DNA of 64,000 nt from Paramacrobiotus metropolitanus (lineage: Eukaryota; Tardigrada; Eutardigrada; Parachela; Macrobiotidae), in contig NW_026570228.1 in the NCBI RefSeq assembly GCF_019649055.1, positions 1,364,001 to 1,428,000 of the forward strand, written 5' to 3'. Of the stretch, positions 22,528-33,569 are shown piece after piece. Positions within the stretch are counted from its first letter, which is position 1. Each line of letters starts with the position of its first letter. A model generated the notes under the pieces. It made no database searches and was not told the origin of the DNA. It saw only the letters and a list, made by a program, of their open reading frames with translations. The position numbers and the translations under genes were made by a program.

Positions 22528-25368
22528 GGGTAAAATCGCAATATATGGATATGGCCAGATTTGCATAAAATGGACTGATCCTTTATGTTTCCTACTCAGA
22601 ATTTTTTTCTGAATCGAATGGACCGGGACAACAATGGTTCTGAAGTCACGTGACTGAGCTCCAAGCTAATTTGCATAAAGGTGCCTTGCTATAACTTTTT
22701 CAGGAACTTTCAAGCAAAAGTGGTCATTTTATAGCTTGTTTGGCTCAGAAAAAATTTCCGAGTCGAATGATATATAACTCATGCGGATGTAAAGTCACGT
22801 GACCAACTTATGCATTTTTTGCCTGTTATGGGCAATTTGTTATTGTGGTGGTTTTGACAGAAGGTTCGTATGACGTCACGAAGACTGAATTTTTTAAGTC
22901 GAAAGCTCGTGACCTTTTAGCACGATAGGGTCATCCAAAGGTCATGGCTCAGTACGGCTTGTAATAGCAAGTTATTCACTTCTAGCAATTTCCGGTGCAT
23001 GGGACCTAGAAACCAAACAAACTGAAGAATCCTAAAAAAGTCAGAAACCTGAAAAACCACCGCCAAAATAAATCGTAAGAAGCGTAACCAGTAAACTGAG
23101 TTACCTAAGAAAAACCTAAGAAACTCCCGCTAGCAACTGTAACTTGGTTTCCACGAAACAGTAACTTGGTTTCCACGAAACAGTAACTTGGTATCCCGAG
23201 CAAGAACTCTAAGAAACAGTAACCTGGTTTCCCGAGAAAGGACTCTAAGAACCAAGGAAACCACTGCTAATATAAAACAGCATATTGCGTTACGGTGTTA
23301 CCTAAGAAAGAGACCCTAAGAACTTCAAAAACCAGTAACTACCATCAGAAACCAGAAAGAAACCAAATAAGAATGCAATAAAAACTAAGAAATTACCTGG
23401 AGAAAGTGAAAAATAAGCTAGCATCTGTGCTCAAACATTGCTGTGAGTTGTTACTGTTTCTGTCTCGTTTAATGAAAGGAGTAGCACTGCTGTGGGGTGT
23501 TACTAGTTCTGTCTTGTCTAAAGAAAGGAGTATCACTATTGTGAGTTGTTAATTCTTCTGTCTCGTTTAACGAAGAATGTAGCATTGCTGTGGGGTGTTA
23601 CTAGCTCTGTCTTGTTTAAAGATACGAGTAACACTGCTGTGAGTTGTTACTTCTTCTGTCTCGTTTAATGAAAGGAGTAACACTGCTTTGGGGTGTTACT
23701 AGTTCTGTCTTGTCTAAAGAAAGGAGTAACACTATCGTGAGTTGTTAATTCTTCTGTCTCGTTTAACGAAGGATGTAGCATTGCTGTGGGGTGTTACTAG
23801 TTCTGTCTCGTTTAATGAAAGGAGTAACACTGCTGGGGGGTGATGCTACTTCTGTCTTGTTAAAGAAGGGAGTAACATTGCCGTGAATTTTTACTTCTTC
23901 TGTCTCGTTTAATGAAAGGAGTAACACTGCTGTGGGGTGTTACTAGTTCTGTCTTGTTTAAAGAAAGGAGTAACACTGCTTTGGGGTGTTACTAGTTCTG
24001 TCTTGTCTAAAGAAAGGAGTAACACTATTGTGAGTTGTTAATTCTTCTGTCTCGTTTAACGAAGAATGTAGCATTGCTGTGGGGTGTTACTAGCTCTGTC
24101 TTGTTTAAAGATACGAGTAACACTGCTGTGAGTTGTTACTTATTCTGTCTCGTTTAATGAAAGGAGTAACACTGCTGTGGGGTGTTACTAGTTCTGTCTT
24201 GTCTAAAGAAAGGAGTAACACTATTGTGAGTTGTTAATTCTTCTGTCTCGTTTAACGAAGAATGTAGCATTGCTGTGGGGTGTTACTAGTTCTGTCTTGT
24301 TTAAAGATACGAGTAACACTGCTGTGAGTTGTTACTTATTCTGTCTCGTTTAATGAAAGGAGTAACACTGCTGTGGGGTGTTACTAGTTCTGTCTTGTCT
24401 AAAGAAAGGAGTAACACTATTGTGAGTTGTTAATTCTTCTGTCTCGTTTAACGAAGAATGTAGCATTGCTGTGGGGTGATGCAACTTCTGTCTTGTTAAA
24501 GAAGGGAGTAACATTGCCGTGAATTTTTACTTCTTCTGTCTCGTTTAACGAAAGGAGTAACACTGCTGTGGGGTGTTACTAGTTCTGTCTTGTTTAAAGA
24601 AAGGAGTAACACTGCTGTGGGGTGTTACTAGTTCTGTATTGTTTAAAGAAAGGAGTAACAACGCTGTGGGTTGCTACTTCTTCTGTCTTGTTTAAAGAAA
24701 GGAGAAACATTACTGTGGGCGGTAACCGGTTGATATCTCGTTTAAGGAAAGGAGTAAGGGCTGTTGGCTGTAACCAGCCCATATGTCTCGATTAAAGAAG
24801 CGAATCACCTAGCTGTGAAGTGCGAACAAACAAACAGTTTGAGAAACCTGAAATATCTTGCGAGAAAATAGTTGGCTAAGTAATAACATTACCGCGTAAG
24901 TAACTATAATTTAATCGTAACTATTTTCGGTATTGACCTTTGAGACCTAGCTTGACCTTTACGACTGAAAAAAATTTCTGAGTCGACCGTGTCATTTATG
25001 ACTTACATATGACGTCAACAGCAGGAATGAAGTATTAAACTCCTAAAATCCAGAAAATGATTGAATAAATCGCTATTAAATTCATAACTTAGTCAAGTGA
25101 TCTCGCATCCACGTGATTCACATATCATTCGATTCAGAATTTTTTTCTGAACAAAATTAACTATAAAACGTGTGCTTATCAAAGGTATTCCATACAAAAA
25201 CTATAACAAAGCACCTAATATGCAAATTAGCCCGTAGCTCAGTCACGTGACTTCGGATCCGTTCCTGTCCCGGCTTATTTGATTCAGAAAAAAATTCTGA
25301 GTAAGAAACAGTCAAAATCAGTCCATTTTATGCAAATCTGACCATATCCGTATATTGCGATATTGCCC
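22528..25368. mobile_element. 2841-bp non-autonomous DNA transposon with long TIRs and internal minisatellite
   Basis: Flanked by the 6-bp target duplication GATGTA (22522-22527 and 25369-25374). The ends are inverted: the left begins GGGTAAAATCGCAATATATG, and the right, reversed, begins GGGCAATATCGCAATATACG. Inverted similarity continues for about 280 bp on each side (about 22528-22810 and 25085-25368). It includes repeated TCAGAA...TTCTGA and GTCACGTGAC blocks. No transposase frame is visible inside. TSD length and GGG ends do not let me assign a superfamily confidently; Dada, IS3EU or a relative are options on TSD length only. Confidence 0.88.
23440..24790. repeat. Minisatellite array, about 49-bp units, inside the transposon
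   Basis: About 27 imperfect units of roughly 49 bp alternate between a GCTGTGGGGTGTTACTAG type and a GTGAGTTGTTAATTCTTCTG type. Each contains a CTGTCTYGTTTAA core and AAAGGAGTAACACT. Several units are grouped into higher-order repeats of two to four units. A shorter array of about 22-bp units (GTAACTTGGTTTCCACGAAA) precedes it at about 23138-23230. This is not CRISPR: there are no unique spacers and the DNA is eukaryotic. Confidence 0.88.
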
Positions 25369-25530
25369 GATGTAGAGCCCGTTGTTCGCCACGTCCACCA
25401 CGCGGCCGTACAGCAGGACGTTGTTATCGCCCACTACGTTGATGTCACGGGTCCGTTCCACAAACATAGCTGACGATGGAACTCTGGGGAACCGTCTGGC
25501 GTCTGCCAGTGCACAGGGATGCGATTAAAG

Positions 25531-25556
25531 ACAGACGCTACAATGAGACAGACAGA
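25531..25556 (-). promoter_or_regulatory. Conserved upstream block, copy E
   Basis: ACAGACGCTACAATGAGACA on the plus strand, about 64-89 bp upstream of the copy E start, matches the blocks before copies C, F and G. Likely promoter or leader sequence. Confidence 0.5.
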
Positions 25557-25771
25557 GGCATGCCTACAGACACAGAGGATGCAGGAATCAAAACAGTTAT
25601 GGTGAAAAGGAAAAATATTACCAGTCTGGTCTTATATACCAGTCAGAATTAGCAATACAGTTATACAAGTCAAAATCGGGAACGGAGAACTGCGCTCATT
25701 CAACAACCAGAATTTGCACGCCAGGCTCCAGCAGGGACTGAAATAGTGGAAAATCAATGATGGACGCCCCT

Positions 25772-27689
25772 CTAGGGGGGGCGCTTCGCGCCCCCCCCCC
25801 AGGGGGCTGCAAATTTTTGGTCCTGCAATCCACCCGTGCACCATTTCTTCCCGCGGTACTGCGCGGACGGGCGCGGATCTGCGGTCTGTGTCGCGCATAA
25901 CAGCTATCGAAAAAAAAGAATAAAAAATAAATCAGAACTCTGAAAGCAGTGCATTTCCCAAATGGCTTACTGATAACTGCTGCATTAGAAAATTCGGCAG
26001 ATTCGCTTACCCGGCAGACTGCAATGCGATACCGTTTCTGCCTCCCGTCCGCAGTGATCGTTTTCAGCCACTCCGCCAGCACTCGCATCTCATCGTCGCC
26101 GGGCGCCGGCAACGCCGCTTCCACCGCATCCCACAGCGTGGACGCCACATCCCCGGTCAGCGGCAGCCGCGTCTTGACGAAATCAACAGACAAGTTCAAA
26201 TTCCACTGCCCATGAGCTTTCCGAAACCCTTTCAGGTCCGTGAGACGGTACGTGAGACGCATCTGACATCGCACCAGATGAATGGTAGCACACGGCAGAT
26301 CGCGGCAAGGTGCGATCAGAGCATCGAGGTGGTCTCTGAAGAAGGGCGCCGCCACGGGAACGAAGCCGGGAAGGTGTACGCCGCACCATGCACTGGTCAC
26401 TGAGACGTATTTCGACAACTGGGTGACGCCGACCGCATACAGCGCCGTCAGACGGATCCCGGAATAGATTCGCGATACGTAGCGAAGCAAGCTCAACAGG
26501 CCGTCCAAATCCGCCAAGGTGACGCATTGGCCGCGATCGTGAAGGATAATATGTTTGGTGGCAGAGCGCAGGCAGTTGAAGAGCGGCGCCGTGAGAATGT
26601 ATTGCAGATCAGGCAAATGTCGACTGGCCGCGTCCGTCTCGATGAAGATGTTGCCCGTCAAGGTAGGCAACTCCAGTACACCGTTCCATGCCGGGCACAC
26701 CCCACGGAGTTTTGTCTGTGTCATCGTGTCCAGATGGGCGAACACTGCCTGCCACTCATCGATACCCAGGGCGCAGGGTTCATCCCCCGTCCCGCAGATA
26801 TGCAAGGAATCATCAGGAGCCTCCACTGCACGCAAGATTCTCGGAAGACGATCAATCATGGCCGCAAGCAAAGCCAAAACAATTTTCTGTAACGATCAGC
26901 ACAAACATTTTGCCAGAAACCGATGAAAAGAAACGGACACTAACGATCACTGGTTAATCATTGCCTAGTTATCGTACCTGAGCCTTGTCTTCGTCTTGCC
27001 GCAGCGGAAACCCAACGTCACCATGCAGGTTCACAATGAAGTGCAACTGTTCATCCGCGACATCGATACTGATCAGCTGTTTGGAGACCCGTCGCTCTTT
27101 AGCCTGCATCGTCCTGAACATTTTCAGGAGTTTTGATGCCAGCGTCGCACGACACCCAGCCGGCAACGGTACACTGCGCTTGACAAAGCGTCCCGGTTCA
27201 ATAGGCCAAAGACGTGTCACAGTGTGCGTCGCCAACGTATATCCCCCCGCAAAGTGATCCGTCCACCAGTCTGCTGGCACCGGCAACGAAGGCGGTGCCT
27301 GGGGACCAGGTCCGTCCAGGTGGCGCCGCTGTCCTCCTGTCCCTGAACGACCCCCGCTGGAGGGTGGTCAGACCAAAACGATGAGGTCGGCGCCGCATTC
27401 AGCAAGGTCCCGGGCCACCAGCGCCACGCCCACCGGGATACTCCCGCCGGAGCACTTCGACGGCGATCGTCTCCCATGAGCGCCGCCTCATGTTGGTACC
27501 ATACTCCCAGTCGTCGAAGTGCATGGGCCGGGACAGAAAGAGGCGCTCGAAAGGGACGAGTTCGCGTCGACGGCCGGGGCACTTTAGATCGATGTAGAGC
27601 CCGTTCTTCGCCACATCCACCACGCGGCCGAACAGCAGAACGTTTCCGTCGCCCACTACATTGATGTCTCGGGTCCGTGTCGCAAACAT
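25772..27689 (-). pseudogene. Copy F: FMRP-N-like / F-box family member with frameshifted exon 1 and replaced exon 3 end
   Basis: Exon 1 (27689-26978) starts MFATRTRDINVV and carries two one-base losses. One is in the PGG(A)WRWWPG motif near 27433, the other after HRLR near 27290. The KH0-like part (FVKRSVPLPAGC) is open in its own frame to a GTACGA donor. Exon 2 (26886-26011, 292 codons) is fully open with the F-box DEWQAVFAHLDT. Exon 3 starts at 25903 normally (LLCATQTADPRPS...WCTGGLQD), but the conserved LRLEKLS tail is replaced by QKFAAPWGGGAKRPP and a TAG at 25772-25774, encoded by a GC-rich hairpin sequence. It is closely related to copy G. Confidence 0.75.
25775..25812. repeat. GC-rich hairpin at the breakpoint in copy F exon 3
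   Basis: GGGGGGGCGC, a TTC loop and GCGCCCCCCC form a strong hairpin, followed by a CCCAGGGGGCTG stretch. It replaces the conserved end of exon 3. It is probably the end of an inserted element whose other end is not obvious. Confidence 0.6.
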
Positions 27690-28534
27690 GGTTGACGAAG
27701 CTGGGGCACTGTCTGCCAAGCACAATGATGCAAATTAAATGCAGACGCTACAGTAAAAACAAGCAGACGGGCTCCTAGATTCATAGGATCGTAGGAATGT
27801 ACTACATTCTTATGATAAATCTAGCAGACCGTTATGGTGCCTAGGAAAAGAGTATTAACTTTTAAGGTGGCAAAACAGCAGATTCTACAGTAAGGGTCTA
27901 GGCCCCGGTCTACCAAAAAACACCGAAAACTGCACACTCTCGACAACGAGCACGCTAGCAGTGCAACAAGTTAGCACTGTTCTTACACGATAATGACGAT
28001 GTTATCAGCGCACTAGTAATCTCACCTCAGAAAAACTGGGAAATCTGGGAACAGGAGATACAGTGTGAAACCTTCACATTACGAGATAAGTGCTTGTTGT
28101 CTTGGCTGACTGTCAGACTGTGAGGAGCTCGCTGTCTGGATGTGGAATTGCACTATGAAATCAGAACGCAACGCAACTTAGGCAAGGCACGCACTACGCA
28201 GCCGTTCTTTTTGACGTAACCGGCTACGCAAAGTGAAAATGAGGCTTGCTCTGTTGTAATGAAAGTACGCCCTTTCAAAGCGGTTACGTTAAGCCGATGC
28301 CAGCCAGCTTCTTATTTTTTCCTGCAGATCACGGCTTGACAGCACTTTTGCCAAACTCAGTAGTTTTGCAGTATTGTCATGTGGCTGGGTTTCCAATTTC
28401 GGTCAGCTGCTTAATTTTTCTCTGTTTTACAGTTTACTAGTTGTTTGTCAGTGGTACGGATATATTAGGTACCTTCTTTCCGTTATTCATTGCAAACAGC
28501 TTGTTGACGTATATTCTTGTACGATAAAATTTAA
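27690..28534. other. Divergent intergenic region between copies F and I
   Basis: About 840 bp, similar to the C/H intergenic region (10086-10873) and to 33600-34010 upstream of G. It holds the upstream block of copy F near 27741. Confidence 0.55.
27741..27768 (-). promoter_or_regulatory. Conserved upstream block, copy F
   Basis: GCAGACGCTACAGTAAAAAC, then AAGCAGAC, about 52-79 bp upstream of the copy F start; shared with copies C, E and G. A TTTAATTTGCATC-like stretch on the minus strand lies just next to it. Confidence 0.5.
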
Positions 28535-30904
28535 GAATGCTGAACGATCTCTGGACGCGTGCAACTCTGTGGATGTGGAGATTGATGGCCAGCTGCAGCA
28601 TGGCTGCGTCGTCGGCCTGGAAGAAAAACCAGGGAACGACGGCACTCCGCCGCGTCTGATTGTGGATTTCGGATGCCCGCCACAGCGGGCAGTTCTGGTA
28701 GAATACGGGAAGATCTGGGACTGTTCCAGACAGCGATGCGCTGGTGTGCACGTGGGGGACGAGGTGGAGGTGCTGCTGCACGACAGTGCGGATTGCTCTT
28801 GGAAATGGTTTCCCGCGAAAACGCTGATGACGGTTCAAACATCTACAGCATACGGCGCTGGTTGAGGTGATGGCGGACGGACAGGCTCGTCGCGAACTGC
28901 TTCTCTGGTCACAGATTCGCGACTGTGTGAGAGAAGCGGTTAAGCCGGAACCCATTGCAACGGGCCACTTTGTCATGCACACGTGCAGCGTGCCTAACGT
29001 TTATTGGATTCTGCTCCATAAAATGGAACTCAATTTGTAGCTGCGGTTTGTCACGGTTTTCAACCAGGAGATGCACTGTTTGATGGTCCGACGGCGGCCG
29101 GAGTCGCCGTTGAGGGACGATGTGGTAAGTCGTTTCCAAGTAGTGAATTCAAATTATTTTTGATTTTCTAGTTTATTTTAATTATTTTTAATTTAAATTA
29201 CAATTTAAAACATTAATAATAATTGTAAGTTTCTTTTCTTAAACATCAGTTTAACTTGAATTAATTTTAATTCGTTTGAAATTTAAATTAATTAATTTTA
29301 ATTTGATAGACATTTTAAAAAATATTTTAATTTGTCTTAAATTTTTCGTAATGGGCTTGCGGAATCTCTTACCGTAGGCCGTTGAGTTCGAAAGCCAGAG
29401 AAAGGAGTTCACGTAGAGCGAAGCGCTCGAGAAACTGATCCAGCAAAGCGAAGAGTGGGATGCGGAGCCGAAGCGGAAACATCCGCTCACTGTCGACGAA
29501 TGCGGTTTGCCGTTGTCGCTGAATGTGCTACAGGAGGTCTTCCTCGCACTCGACACTGTCGATCAACAGCGCTGCCGCCGCACCTATCAACTGTGGGAGT
29601 CGATGCTCACGTCGGCGGAGGTGTGCTCCGTTGTGCGTGTCGCTCGCCAGAATCCCAGCGAATCAGCCGGGGCGCTGGGGAATGGCAAGTATCTGCTGTA
29701 CGCCGGCATTGGCAAGTGCATTACGTCGGCCACCCGCACTGTCTGCATTCGCGATGCCATACGCCCTCCGTGTATCGATGGAACCTGCGCGTTGCCCATG
29801 AAGCTGTTGGTTTTAAGAAGTTCTTGGACGCTGTTGACCTGCGCCTTGACCGTCTCATTATGGACCAGCGCTCGATCAAGATCGCATTCGATCGTCCATG
29901 GGCACGGCTCTCTGTTGACGTCTTCTCGCATCTGTCTGAACTCGTATCATGCTGTAAGCGTGTGATTTTGAAGAATTATGTGCTGGCTCTGTTGGACAAG
30001 AAACGCGCGCCCTTGATGGAGTTCCACATTCCCGTGGCCGTCTTTATCCGGGGACAGATCGATCAGGCGCACACTGTGGACATGCTGGAACAGCATCTGC
30101 GTTGTAGAGGGCCTCCGATGGATGTAGAGCACATTGCGCAGTGTTTGACCATCGGATCGATAGGAGAGCGAAGGCCAAAACAGTGAAAATGGTACAACAT
30201 TGGCATCGGCGCATCGCTGTGTGCTGATATGATGACATCTCGCATCGGTTAAAAACATTCTGCATAAGTTTCCATAAACTTTGAAAAGTTGAGAATGCAT
30301 TATGCAACGACTTCCATCAAGTTTTGGGTGATAAAACTCACAACATTAACGGTTGTTCTGCAGTGAAATTGGTTTAAGCCATCAGCTAGGTAATTGCAAA
30401 TTCTAGAGTACGTCTTGGAAATTTAAAATTATATCAAGTTATGGGTGTAATGTTGATTGTGAATGTGGCACGCGGTTCCGGCTGGCCTGAAGGAGTTTTT
30501 GACACTGTTGAGTGCAGACACGAACGCCGTGCACCTGACGAACAGTTCAATTTTCGCGAACACCCAAGCCCTTAGTTGTTATGGATTTTAAGATGTATTA
30601 TTTTGTTTGAGCGTGATACAAGGCACATATGATACCAAATTTAATTTCCTGTATATTTGTGCAGATTCTGGAAAACTATCAATCCTGCGATCCGCGTCCC
30701 TCCGCAGAGTATCGAAGTCACATTTAGACACTGGACAGTATGAACAAAGTGGACGCAGCCAAACTGAACCGAATGTGCCTGTACGCGTTATGGCGCTGCA
30801 TACAAGACTGGTCTCTGCATGGCGACGCACCAGTTGAGCCATCCAGCGAATCAAGCAGCCGGTACAACAGTGATTACGTCGATCCCGACGACGGCGAGGA
30901 GTGA
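28535..30904 (+). pseudogene. Copy I: plus-strand divergent family member, decayed
   Basis: Paralog of H. The exon 1 region is open from NAERSLDACNSVD to KTLM and shows the FMRP-N-like pattern (RLIVDFGC, GDEVEVLLHDSADCSWKWFPAK). It has no ATG in frame, a two-base loss near 28830 and a TAG near 29038. The exon 2 region (from about 29383 after CCGTAG) has a TAG near 29416 and a frameshift near 29765. The F-box-like part (LPLSLNVLQEVFLALDTVDQ) remains readable. Exon 3 (30665-30904) has TAG in place of the Trp codon found in H. Its end (DYVDPDDGEE, TGA) probably shows the ancestral C-terminus. The copy is clearly non-functional. Confidence 0.8.
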
Positions 30905-31542
30905 AAGTGTAGACATTTTGATGCAGATTGCCGACTGGTTTAGCTTTAACTTGTTGGCTATACTGAACATTAGAGGCAATGTTTTCTTTTCAACTTATCA
31001 ACACGAATAAGCCCGAGTTTTCTTCATAAATTTTAAAGCTAGGCAGACTCCACGGGTTTAATTTTTCGTATAGTTCTGCTGTTTTATCCAGTTTGATAAA
31101 ATCTCCGATATTTTCATTTACGTTCTCTTCACTCCATTCGTGTAAGAGCTTTTATGATTAATGATTAACTAGGAAGTCTTCAGTCGGTTCATAAATTACG
31201 ACGTACGTACTCTGTAATCGCAGGGCACGGCTGTTTTTTCAGCTTTACCTGAACTAAAATTAATGTGAATTTTGACTTTCGAGCATTGTGGACCGTAATA
31301 TGAATAACAGCAGTTTCGATTAAATTGTCAACTTCCATACATTGTGGGACGGTGACGTTTAATTTCTTATGCAACGCAGCCACACTGACGCGTTAGCGAA
31401 ACAACTGTCAAAACACAAGTGGGCTGCAATTACCTGATTCGCCCATGAGACAAACACTATTAAAAAATTTTTACTGCAAGACATTGATTAAATACTAGCA
31501 ACTACAGTACAAGATAATCGCCACAGCCAAAACCAGCTATTA
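30905..31542. other. Intergenic; shared 3' flanks of I and G
   Basis: 31000-31310 resembles 13490-13800 downstream of H; 31380-31450 resembles the 3' flanks of B1 and D. No gene seen. Confidence 0.5.
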
Positions 31543-33518
31543 TTATATCTGTAAACGTAATAAACCCCACCACGCAGAGCATCCACTGGATCCAGAATGC
31601 CATCCAGAATGATTGCTGCGCAGAGTCAGAAGAAAGTGCAGCGCAATGAGGGACAGTTTCTCCAAGCGCAGATCCTGCAGTCCATCCGTGCACCATTTCT
31701 TCCCGCGGTAATGCGATGACGGACGCGGATCCGCGGTGTGTATCGCGCATAACAGCTACCAATGAAAAGAACAGCGCTCGAATAAAAAAGACAGTGTAGT
31801 TTCTAATAATTTTCTCTTCAGAACATTCACCAGATTTGCTTACTCTACAGACTGCCCTGCGACCCAGCTCCTGGTCCCCATCCGCAGCGACCTTTGTCAA
31901 CCACTCCGACAGCGATCGCTTCTCGGCGTCGCCTGGCACCGGCAGCGCCGCCTCCACCGCATCCCACACCGTGGACGCCACATCCCCGTTCAGCGGCAGA
32001 CGCGTCTTGACCCAGTCAACGCACAGCTGCACATACGACCGACGATCGCCCCAACTCCGCAGCACTTCGTTCAGATCGTAGTCTAGGCCCATGCGGCACC
32101 GCACCAGATGGATGACAGCACACGGCAAACCGCGACACGCTGCGATCAAAGTATGGAGATGGCGCGGGAACCGAGGCGGCACCCCCGAGACACTCCAGTC
32201 GAACCGGTGCACCTTGCAGACAGAACCGGTAATGCGGACGGATTCCGAAAACTTCGTTACGCCAACCAGATACAGCGCCGTCAGGGAGATCCCAGGGCGG
32301 ACTCGCGCCAGATAGTGCAGAAAATCTAACACCATCAACAAACGTCCCTTCTCGATGCACTGGCCTCGATCGTGAATGATAACCCGTTTGGTGGAGGGAC
32401 GCAGGCAGTTAAAGAGGGGCGCCGTGAGAATGTATTCCAGGTCGGGCAAGTCTCGACTGGCAGCGTCCGTTTCGATAATAACGTTGGTTGTCAAGGTAGG
32501 CAACTCCAGTACACCGTTCCATGCCGGGCACACCCCACGGAGTTTTGTCTGTGTCAGCGTGTCCAGATGGGCGAACACTTCCTCCCACTCATCGATACCC
32601 AGGGCGCAGGATTCATCCCCCGTCCTGCAGATATGCAAGGAATCATCAGGAGCCTCCACTGCACGCAAGATTCTCGGAAGACGATCCATCATGGCCGCGA
32701 GCAAAGCCAAAACAATTTTCTGTAACAATCAGCACAAACATTTTGCCAGAAACCGATGAAAAGAAACGGACACTAATGATCACTGGTTAATCATTGCCTA
32801 GTTATCGTACCTGAGCCTTGTTTTCGTCTTGCCGCAGCGGAAACCCAACGTCACCATGCAGGTCCACAATGAAATGCAACTGTTCATCCGTGACATCCAT
32901 GCTGACCAGATGTTTGGAGACCCGTCGCTCATTAGCCTGCATCGTCCTGAACATTTTCAGGAGTTTTGATGCCAGCGTCGCACGACACCCAGCCGGCAAC
33001 GGCACACTGCGCTTGACGAAGCGTCCCAGTCTAATAGGAGAGAGACGTGTCACCCTGTGCGCCGAATCCGATAACGTAGACTGCTGCTCAAACGGATCCG
33101 TCAACCATTTGGCTGACACAGGATAACGAAGGCGGTGCGTGGGTACAAAATCCGTCCAGGTAGCGCCGCTGTCCTCCCGCCCCTGGACGACAGCCACTGT
33201 GCAGTACCCCGACGAAAACGAGGGGCTCCGCGCCGGATTCAGCATGGTCCCGGGCCACCAGCGCCACGCCCCACCGGGATGTTCACGGCGAAGCACTTCG
33301 ATGGGTATCAGTCCCCTCACGCCGTCAGCATATCCCCATTCCTCGAATTTCAAGGGTCTGGACTGGAAGATCCTGTTGAACGGGATGAGTTCGCGTCGAC
33401 GATCTCGGCACAGCAGATCAATGTACAGTCCGTTGTCCGCCACGTCCACCACGCTGCCAAACAGCAGGACGTTTCCGTCGCCCACTACGTTGATGTCACG
33501 GGTCCGTGCCACAAACAT
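31543..33518 (-). CDS. Copy G: intact FMRP-N-like / F-box fusion protein, 598 aa
   Basis: Three exons, all phase 0: 33518-32811 (236 codons), 32719-31844 (292 codons) and 31755-31543 (70 codons plus stop), with introns of 91 and 88 bp. Residues about 13-58 form a first Agenet/Tudor-like barrel ending RRELIPFNRIF. Residues 70-135 form a second (IEVLRREHPGGAWRWWPG; GATWTDFVPTHRLRYP). Residues 163-222 look like the KH0 segment of FMRP (GRFVKRSVPLP ... DEQLHFIVDL). The F-box spans about 279-311 (DEWEEVFAHLDT...VCPAWNGVL). The next 215 residues are mixed helix/strand with no recognised repeat. The tail has the family motif ADPRPS..YRGKKWC.DGLQDLRLEKLS, and the end of exon 3 is extended relative to paralogs. 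This is the best functional copy in the window. Domain assignment rests on motif pattern and order only. Confidence 0.82.
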
Positions 33519-33569
33519 GGCTGACGATGCTAGGGGACTATCTGCCAACGCATAATGATGCAATTAAAC

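Larger units (their letters stand above)
20444..25467 (-). pseudogene. Copy E: FMRP-N-like / F-box fusion gene split by a 2.84-kb DNA transposon
   Basis: Exon 1 is in two pieces: 25467-25375 (MFVERTRDINVV to the residues before IDLLC) and 22527-21919 (IDLLCRGRRREL to QADDIAQ, donor GTAAAT). Together they are 702 nt, exactly 234 codons, once the insertion and one GATGTA copy are discounted. Exon 2 (21745-20885, 287 codons) is open with the F-box DEWQEVFAHLDT...VCPAWDAIL. Exon 3 (20617-20444) is open with 57 codons plus stop. No other lesion is seen, so the insertion is recent. An alternative ATG at 22566, inside the transposon TIR, opens a truncated frame lacking most of the first barrel. Confidence 0.85.

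Noticed and set aside
22295-22566. New start codon in the transposon TIR producing a functional short copy E
   Set aside because: The frame is open, but it lacks nearly all of the first Agenet barrel and has no family promoter block; reported only as an oddity of copy E.
23440-24790. CRISPR-like periodic array
   Set aside because: Units are continuous, without unique spacers, within a eukaryotic transposon; it is a minisatellite.
31089-31400. Minus-strand 64-codon frame downstream of copy I
   Set aside because: Lies in duplicated 3' flank sequence without conservation of the frame in the related flank near 13.7 kb.
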